Source: Gemmatimonadota bacterium
Lineage (GTDB): Bacteria > Latescibacterota > UBA2968
DNA length: 18,047 nt
Assembly: GCA_002714465.1 (NCBI GenBank)
Contig: PAXL01000059.1
Span: forward strand, 1-18,047
Direction of reading: 5' to 3'
Each line of letters opens with the position of its first letter. Positions within the stretch are counted from its first letter, which is position 1. The notes beneath the pieces were generated by a model, which was not told where the DNA came from, did no database searches, and saw only the letters and a program-made list of their open reading frames with translations. Position numbers and translations under genes: made by a program. Shown in pieces: positions 13,707 through 18,047 of this stretch.

Positions 13707-14891
13707 CTAAGTGCCTAGTGCAGCGCGGCCGTAGGGACCCGCGTTGAACTCGGCCCGCCAGTCTGCAAACTGACCGGCGATAATGGCCTGACGCATCTGG
13801 CGCATCAAGTTCAGGAAATAATCGATGCTGCAGATGGACGCGATTCTCAGCCCGAGCGTTTCACTCGCCTGGAACAGGTGGCGAACGTAGGCCCGGCTGT
13901 ATCGGCTGATCAAATCGCAATCCGATGACAGTCGCGCAAGATCCGCTTTGTACTTTGCGTTCCGGATCGTGATCCGCCCTTCCGGTGTGAACACTGTCCC
14001 ATTCCTAGCGTTCCGCGTCGGGACCACGCAATCAAACATGTCGATCCCGCGAGACACACCATCTACAAGGTCTTGGGGTGGACCGCTACCCATCATATAG
14101 CGAGGCTTGGCAGTCGGCAGTCGCTCCACCACGGATTCGATCGCGATCCAAGTATCCGTCTTGTCCTCACCCATGCACGTCCCGCCGACGGCATACCCGG
14201 CAAAGTCCATCGCAACCGTCGCATCGGCGAACCGCTTTCGAAGCTCAGGATAAATGCTTCCCTGAACAATCCCGAAAAGCGCCTGCTCGGTCCCGGCCGC
14301 ACTCTTGCGTCCGTAGGACTCATGCGCAACCATCGCCTGATCGGCCCACCGAAGCGTTCGCTCACCCGACTCCCGTGCGTAGGCTTCCGTGCACGGATAC
14401 TCGTTACACTCGTCGAAAATCATCATCACATCAGGTCCGAGCTGATGCTGCGTCCGGATCGCGTTTTCGGGCGTAAACAGATGCTTCGACCCGTCGATGT
14501 GTGACTGGAAGAGGACACCCTCTTCAGAAATTTTATTCAGATCGGCAAGGCTGCGGACCTGGAATCCGCCACTATCCGTGAGGATCGCACGATCCCATCC
14601 CATAAACGAGTGGAGCCCTCCCGACTCTGCGACAAACTCTGCACCCGGCCGCAAATACAGATGGTATGTGTTTGCCAGAATGATCCGCGCTTCCAGCGAC
14701 TTGAGATCCTCTTGGCTAAGGGTCTTGACCGTCGCCTGAGTACCGACGGGCATGAAAACCGGCGTCTCCACTGCGCCGTGCGGCGTGTAAAGAACCCCTG
14801 CCCTGGCGCCGCTTTCCGAATCCTCGGCAATCAGTTCAAACCGGAATCCGGGGGCGGGTTCGCTGGATTGATCCGCCTTTTCGATAGCCAA
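13707..14891 (-). CDS. tgt: tRNA-guanine transglycosylase (queuine/preQ1), degenerate zinc site
   Basis: 394 residues. Tgt exchanges G34 of GUN-anticodon tRNAs for preQ1. The barrel motifs are intact: FELIAEDSESGARAGVLYTP, PVFMPVGTQATVKTLS, ANTYHLYLRPG, ILTDSGGFQV with the general acid/base Asp106, GIVQGSIYPELR and DMFDCVVPTRNARNG with the nucleophile Asp287. The C-terminal zinc site is not: the normal CxCxxC...H ligands align with Ser323, Cys325, Ile328 and Cys354. The start is set at TTG 14889-14891, with GGAAGG close upstream; the frame reaches another TTG at 14934-14936, which has no ribosome site. The N-terminus is about 15 residues longer than homologues either way. yajC follows. Confidence 0.9.
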   Translation of the reverse strand: MAIEKADQSSEPAPGFRFELIAEDSESGARAGVLYTPHGAVETPVFMPVGTQATVKTLSQEDLKSLEARIILANTYHLYLRPGAEFVAESGGLHSFMGWDRAILTDSGGFQVRSLADLNKISEEGVLFQSHIDGSKHLFTPENAIRTQHQLGPDVMMIFDECNEYPCTEAYARESGERTLRWADQAMVAHESYGRKSAAGTEQALFGIVQGSIYPELRKRFADATVAMDFAGYAVGGTCMGEDKTDTWIAIESVVERLPTAKPRYMMGSGPPQDLVDGVSRGIDMFDCVVPTRNARNGTVFTPEGRITIRNAKYKADLARLSSDCDLISRYSRAYVRHLFQASETLGLRIASICSIDYFLNLMRQMRQAIIAGQFADWRAEFNAGPYGRAALGT

Positions 14892-14911
14892 AACCTTCCG
14901 AACTCCTTGTT

Positions 14912-15016
14912 TCAGAACCAGTTGAGAGAGAGCCAAATATATGGGTGGGTCACGGGAATGGCAATAGAAGTGGGGCGGTGAATGGTCAGTAGTGAGTTGT
15001 GCCGGGATGAACCCAA
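14912..15016 (-). other. Possible small ORF behind a strong ribosome site, between mug and tgt
   Basis: The last codons of the uracil glycosylase gene form GGAGGTGAT, a near-complete ribosome-binding site. A TTG at 15014-15016 lies four bases after GGAGG and opens 34 codons (MGSSRHNSLLTIHRPTSIAI and 14 more) to a TGA at 14912-14914, 20 bases before the preferred tgt start. It has no known family, and the ribosome site is also explained by Arg-Arg-stop codons. A leader peptide coupling to tgt is possible but unproven. Confidence 0.2.
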
Positions 15017-15017
15017 A

Positions 15018-15527
15018 TCACCTCCGGAAAGAGTCTGAAGCAGAAGCATCTACCAGCTCTTTCAGGGCATGAAAGTGGGCGAGTTTATCGGTGCGTGTCA
15101 TGGGAAGTGCGCCGCTCGTGGATGGAGCGACGTAGAGACGCGTGGTAGACCACTCTTGAGCTTGGAGGCCATAGTCGCAGGGACCGACGGTGGCCTGAAA
15201 GCCAGATTTGCCGTTGAAGCAAACAAAGCGCGGTCTCACCTTTGTAATCTTGGCGCGAACCAAGTCGATCTCGAACTCGGACCGCTTTAAATCGTTGACA
15301 CCTCGGGTGGCGCGTTTCACGAAGTCGGTCAGCCCAACCCCGAATCGCAGCACCTCGTGATCCTCATCAGGACGGAGCTGTCGATTCGTGAATCCTGCCT
15401 CTGACAGGAACGGCCAGAACTGGTTCCCCGGACCCGCGTAGTAGTGTCCTGTTTCCGCCGACTTCAGACTCGGATTCAGCCCCACGAACACTACTTCGAG
15501 ACCGTGTTTCAGGTAGTCAGGAAGCAC
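15018..15527 (-). CDS. Mismatch-specific uracil/thymine-DNA glycosylase (Mug/TDG family)
   Basis: 169 residues, close to E. coli Mug. It removes uracil or thymine opposite guanine to start base-excision repair. Motif A reads VVFVGLNPSLKSAETGHYYA with the catalytic Asn at residue 18, followed by GPGNQFWPFLSEAGF, as in family-2 uracil-DNA glycosylases ('GINPGLxSAxxGHxFAxPGNRFW'). Motif B is VAPSTSGALP (133-142). GVGLTDFVKRATRGVNDL is also family-like. The start is GTG at 15525-15527, since upstream in-frame sequence offers no start before a stop, although no good ribosome site is visible. It is divergent from ilvD with a 162-bp gap, and tgt is downstream. Confidence 0.9.
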   Translation of the reverse strand: MLPDYLKHGLEVVFVGLNPSLKSAETGHYYAGPGNQFWPFLSEAGFTNRQLRPDEDHEVLRFGVGLTDFVKRATRGVNDLKRSEFEIDLVRAKITKVRPRFVCFNGKSGFQATVGPCDYGLQAQEWSTTRLYVAPSTSGALPMTRTDKLAHFHALKELVDASASDSFRR

Positions 15528-15689
15528 CGTGATCCACTTGACGAAAGGCTCTGGATTTGCTCGGGTTGATTGTCATGTGTAACTTAGTTCCCTGCTGCTA
15601 TGTCATCCTCCTGCAGCCTATTTGCCGTCGACTCAAGGTCTTCTCGTGCCCTCGAGTCTTCGTGTTTTACGCCTTTGACTTGAGGTTTT

Positions 15690-17396
15690 ATGTCACTGAA
15701 CAAGTATAGTGCACAGATCACTCAGAAGAAGTCGCAGGGCGCCTCTCAGGCCATGCTCTACGCGACAGGCCTGACCCGTGAAGACATGTCCAAAGCCCAG
15801 GTCGGGATCGGGTCGATGTGGTACGAGGGCAACTCTTGCAACATGCACCTCAATGACCTCGCAGCCGAGGTCAGCAAAGGGATCAGGGACTCCGGGCTCG
15901 TCAGCATGCGTTTCAACACGATCGGTGTCTCGGACGGGATCTCGATGGGGACGGACGGCATGTCCTACAGCCTCCAAAGCCGCGACCTGATTGCCGACTC
16001 GATCGAGACCATCTGCGGCGCGCAGTGGTATGACGCCCTGATCACACTCCCTGGGTGCGACAAGAACATGCCCGGGTGTGTGATGGCCATGGGCCGGCTG
16101 AACCGACCGTCGCTAATGATATACGGCGGCACGATCAGGCCCGGCTTCTGCAAGCTCAACGGTGAGGACACGAAGCTGGACATCGTCTCCGCCTTCCAGA
16201 GCTACGGCGAGTATCTTGCTGAATCGATCAATGAAGAAGAACGATTGAGCATCGTCGAGAATGCCTGTCCCGGCGCCGGTGCGTGCGGCGGGATGTATAC
16301 GGCCAACACCATGGCTAGTTTGATCGAGTGCATGGGGCTCTCGCTTCCCTACTCCTCCTGCACGCCAGCAGAGGACAAGGACAAGATCAACGAGTGCTTC
16401 AACTCGGGAGCCGCGATCCTCAACCTCCTCCAGCAAGACCTGAAGCCACGTGACATCGTCACCAAGCAGTCCTTCCTGAACGGAATGCGACTCGTCGCCG
16501 TCACGGGTGGATCCACAAACGCAGTGCTCCACGGCATCGCGATTGCACGCTCCTTCGGGATTGATCTCACTATCAACGACTTCCAGAAAATGTCGGACAA
16601 GACACCCTTCCTCTGCGATCTCAAGCCGTCCGGCAAGTATGTAATGGAAGAGCTGCACAACATTGGTGGAACGCCGGCTCTGATGAAGATGCTGCTCGAT
16701 GCTGACCTGATCGACGGTGATCAACTCACCGTCACGGGGAAGACGATCGCAGAGAACTTGAAGGATATCGAGGCCATCGCTCCGTTCGGAGACGGAAAGA
16801 ACGGCACGCAGAACATCGTCCGCCCCTATGACGACCCGATCAAGAAAGACGGGCATATCCAGATCATGCGGGGCAACCTTGCACCTGAGGGATCGGTCGG
16901 CAAAATCACAGGCAAGCAGGGCAACGTCTTCAAAGGCACAGCAAACGTCTTCGATTCAGAAGAGGATATGCTGGTCGCGTTGGAGCAAGGCAAGATCGAA
17001 AGCGGAAACATCATCATCATCCGCTACGAGGGCCCGAAGGGCGGACCCGGAATGCCCGAGATGCTTACACCTACGTCTGCGCTTGCGGGCGCCGGTCTGA
17101 TCGACGATGTGGCGCTGATCACAGACGGTCGCTTCTCCGGTGGAAGCCACGGATTCATCATCGGTCACGTCGTTCCTGAAGCGATCGAAGGCGGTCCGAT
17201 CGCGCTCGTCAAGACCGGAGATGCGGTCACGATCGATTCCAACAACGGCGAAATCAATGTCCATATCGATGACACCGAATGGGAAGCTCGTCGAACTAAA
17301 TGGACCCAGCCGCCATACAAGAAGGATCGGGGGACTCTCTACAAGTACATCAAGAACGTGAAGACGGCGTCAGAGGGATGTGTAACGGACGAATAG
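15690..17396 (+). CDS. ilvD: Dihydroxy-acid dehydratase
   Basis: 568 residues. It dehydrates dihydroxy-isovalerate and dihydroxy-methylvalerate in valine and isoleucine synthesis, using an iron-sulfur cluster. Cluster cysteines are Cys50 in EGNSCNMHL, Cys123 in [20 protein letters not shown] and Cys199 in [20 protein letters not shown]. Further signatures are [55 protein letters not shown] and [23 protein letters not shown]. The ATG at 15690-15692 has GAGG four bases upstream. No other ilv gene is adjacent, so it is probably a single-gene unit, with candidate terminator structures at 17535-17579 and 17707-17742. In the leader, CTCAAG at 15632-15637 could pair with CTTGAG over the ribosome site. 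Confidence 0.96.
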   Translation: MSLNKYSAQITQKKSQGASQAMLYATGLTREDMSKAQVGIGSMWYEGNSCNMHLNDLAAEVSKGIRDSGLVSMRFNTIGVSDGISMGTDGMSYSLQSRDLIADSIETICGAQWYDALITLPGCDKNMPGCVMAMGRLNRPSLMIYGGTIRPGFCKLNGEDTKLDIVSAFQSYGEYLAESINEEERLSIVENACPGAGACGGMYTANTMASLIECMGLSLPYSSCTPAEDKDKINECFNSGAAILNLLQQDLKPRDIVTKQSFLNGMRLVAVTGGSTNAVLHGIAIARSFGIDLTINDFQKMSDKTPFLCDLKPSGKYVMEELHNIGGTPALMKMLLDADLIDGDQLTVTGKTIAENLKDIEAIAPFGDGKNGTQNIVRPYDDPIKKDGHIQIMRGNLAPEGSVGKITGKQGNVFKGTANVFDSEEDMLVALEQGKIESGNIIIIRYEGPKGGPGMPEMLTPTSALAGAGLIDDVALITDGRFSGGSHGFIIGHVVPEAIEGGPIALVKTGDAVTIDSNNGEINVHIDDTEWEARRTKWTQPPYKKDRGTLYKYIKNVKTASEGCVTDE

Positions 17397-17534
17397 GCCC
17401 GAACGTGCGATCGTGGTGACGGGAAACCCGCCCAAGCAGTACCAAGGCAGCCTGTCCTGTGGGTTCCTTTTCATTTGACAGCCTCTGCTGTTCGGGACCT
17501 ACCCAGCTACGCAGATCGTCCCTTACTAGTAATG

Positions 17535-17579
17535 AAGGGAGCTCCTCCCTTTTCAGAGGAGGACGCGGCCAAAGGCCGC
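17535..17579. repeat. Cluster of overlapping palindromes downstream of ilvD
   Basis: Three stems can form. AAGGGAG-CTC-CTCCCTT (17535-17551) is perfect and followed by TT. TCCTCC (17543-17548) with GGAGGA (17558-17563) shares its 5' arm with the first, so the two exclude each other. GCGGCC-AAA-GGCCGC (17565-17579) is perfect. The first could end ilvD transcription weakly. The double-hairpin form resembles dispersed intergenic palindromic repeats of other bacteria. The rest of 17397-17706 shows no gene, only small weak palindromes. Confidence 0.5.
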
Positions 17580-17706
17580 AGCAGGTGGCCCCCACTCGCC
17601 CCATCTCCCGCCTACCGTACCGTAGCTTTGGCGAAGGTGGTGCTCCCCTGTCGGAGGTCTTGGGCTGGGCGGTGAATGGATCTTTGGTATTTTTCTGTCG
17701 TCAAAC

Positions 17707-17742
17707 AGAGGGATCGTAAGTCACGGTCCCTCTACTTTTTTT
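17707..17742 (+). terminator. Strong intrinsic terminator upstream of the ABC ATPase gene
   Basis: AGAGGGATCG (17707-17716) pairs with CGGTCCCTCT (17724-17733), ten pairs with one T-G, around a 7-nt loop, followed by AC and seven T residues (17736-17742). It ends 18 bases before the ATG at 17761. It is about 310 bp after ilvD, so it could end that transcript, but its closeness to the next start codon makes an attenuator possible as well. Confidence 0.8.
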
Positions 17743-17760
17743 AATAATGCGGCTGACGAT

Positions 17761-18047
17761 ATGCTTGCAGTAGACCATTTGACCAAGATCTACAAGTCGG
17801 GATCGTACAATCTGACTGTCTTGGATGACGTCAGCTTTGAGGTGAAATCGGGTGAGGCGTGCTCGCTCGTCGGGCCCTCCGGGAGCGGTAAGACGACGCT
17901 ACTCGGGCTGTGTGCAGGATTGGACCGGCCTTCACGAGGCGAGGTCACGCTCGAGAATGTCGCTCTATCGAAATTGAACGAGGACCAGCTCTCCGATCTG
18001 CGCAATCAGATTGTGGGTTTCGTGTTCCAGAGTTTCCAGCTGATTCC
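17761..18047 (+). CDS. ABC transporter ATP-binding protein, LolD/YbbA/MacB type (partial)
   Basis: The first 95 codons are in the window; the rest runs off the end. It reads MLAVDHLTKIYKSGSYNLTV, with Walker A GPSGSGKTT at 38-46, then LCAGLDRPSRGEVTLENVAL, SDLRNQIVGFVFQSFQLI, where the Q-loop Gln is residue 90. The pairing of 'AGLDRPSxGEV' with 'VGFVFQSFQLIP' is typical of ATPases that serve FtsX/MacB-like permeases (LolD, YbbA, MacB), which act on lipoproteins or export substrates rather than import solutes. The permease should follow beyond the window. The ATG at 17761 has no clear ribosome site. TAATAAT just after the terminator could be a -10 box, which would give a nearly leaderless transcript. 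Confidence 0.9.
   Translation, partial: MLAVDHLTKIYKSGSYNLTVLDDVSFEVKSGEACSLVGPSGSGKTTLLGLCAGLDRPSRGEVTLENVALSKLNEDQLSDLRNQIVGFVFQSFQLI

Noticed and set aside
16113..16856. A 247-codon open frame on the minus strand
   Set aside because: It is antisense to ilvD, which is complete and canonical on the + strand.
17350..17604. An 84-codon minus-strand frame over the palindrome cluster
   Set aside because: It has low-complexity Arg/Pro/Leu content and overlaps the ilvD end and hairpins; it is better explained as non-coding structured sequence.
1..18047. A search by eye for CRISPR arrays, rRNA genes, retrons, diversity-generating repeats or a new defence gene cluster
   Set aside because: No regularly spaced repeats, no rRNA, no reverse transcriptase and no unfamiliar conserved gene set were seen; the intact genes except the two DUF-type membrane proteins belong to well-characterised or well-recognised families.

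Overview
The window looks like a bacterial chromosome segment, moderately GC-rich by eye, that carries mostly conserved core genes. The organism cannot be fixed from sequence alone. The gene order (tgt, yajC, fmt, membrane zinc peptidase, then PASTA protein, rpe, ffh, rpsP, rimM, trmD, rplS) together with small DUF3098-like and DUF5683-like membrane proteins, families typical of the Bacteroidetes/FCB assemblage, suggests Gemmatimonadota or a related FCB-type lineage. That assignment is inference. Start codons are unusually often GTG or TTG.

Layout. 1-99: the last 32 codons of a + strand histidine kinase. 100-890: no intact gene; it holds the decayed remains of a toxin-antitoxin pair with its operator-like palindrome. 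881-6453 (minus strand): a translation and secretion run read from a good sigma70-type promoter near 6440 leftwards: PASTA membrane protein, rpe, ffh, rpsP, rimM, trmD, rplS, a DUF3098-like membrane protein, tRNA-Val(UAC) and an intrinsic terminator at 881-919. 6497-6867: a broken IS200-type transposase and a small hairpin. 7050-7970 (+): an RluA-family pseudouridine synthase with Gly where the family has its catalytic Asp. 8061-11434 (minus): a sugar-acid module read kdgK, eda (KDPG aldolase), ROK sugar kinase, DUF5683-like protein. 11503-15527 (minus): zinc peptidase, fmt, yajC, tgt and a Mug-type uracil-DNA glycosylase. 15690-17396 (+): ilvD. 17397-17760: a structured intergenic region ending in a strong terminator. 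17761-18047 (+): the first 95 codons of a LolD/YbbA-type ABC ATPase.

How it fits together. The ffh-to-rplS block makes ribosomal proteins S16 and L19, their maturation and tRNA-modification factors (RimM, TrmD) and the signal-recognition particle GTPase. tgt, yajC and fmt add queuine modification, Sec-translocon accessory and initiator-tRNA formylation. KdgK plus Eda carry 2-keto-3-deoxygluconate to pyruvate and glyceraldehyde-3-phosphate (lower Entner-Doudoroff pathway); the ROK kinase probably feeds glucose-type sugars.

I found no new multi-gene system. The observations most worth checking are a Tgt that has lost most of its zinc ligands, the HRLG pseudouridine synthase, terminator hairpins placed immediately upstream of the eda and ABC-ATPase start codons, a 15-bp stem between rimM and trmD, and the two decayed mobile or addiction modules.
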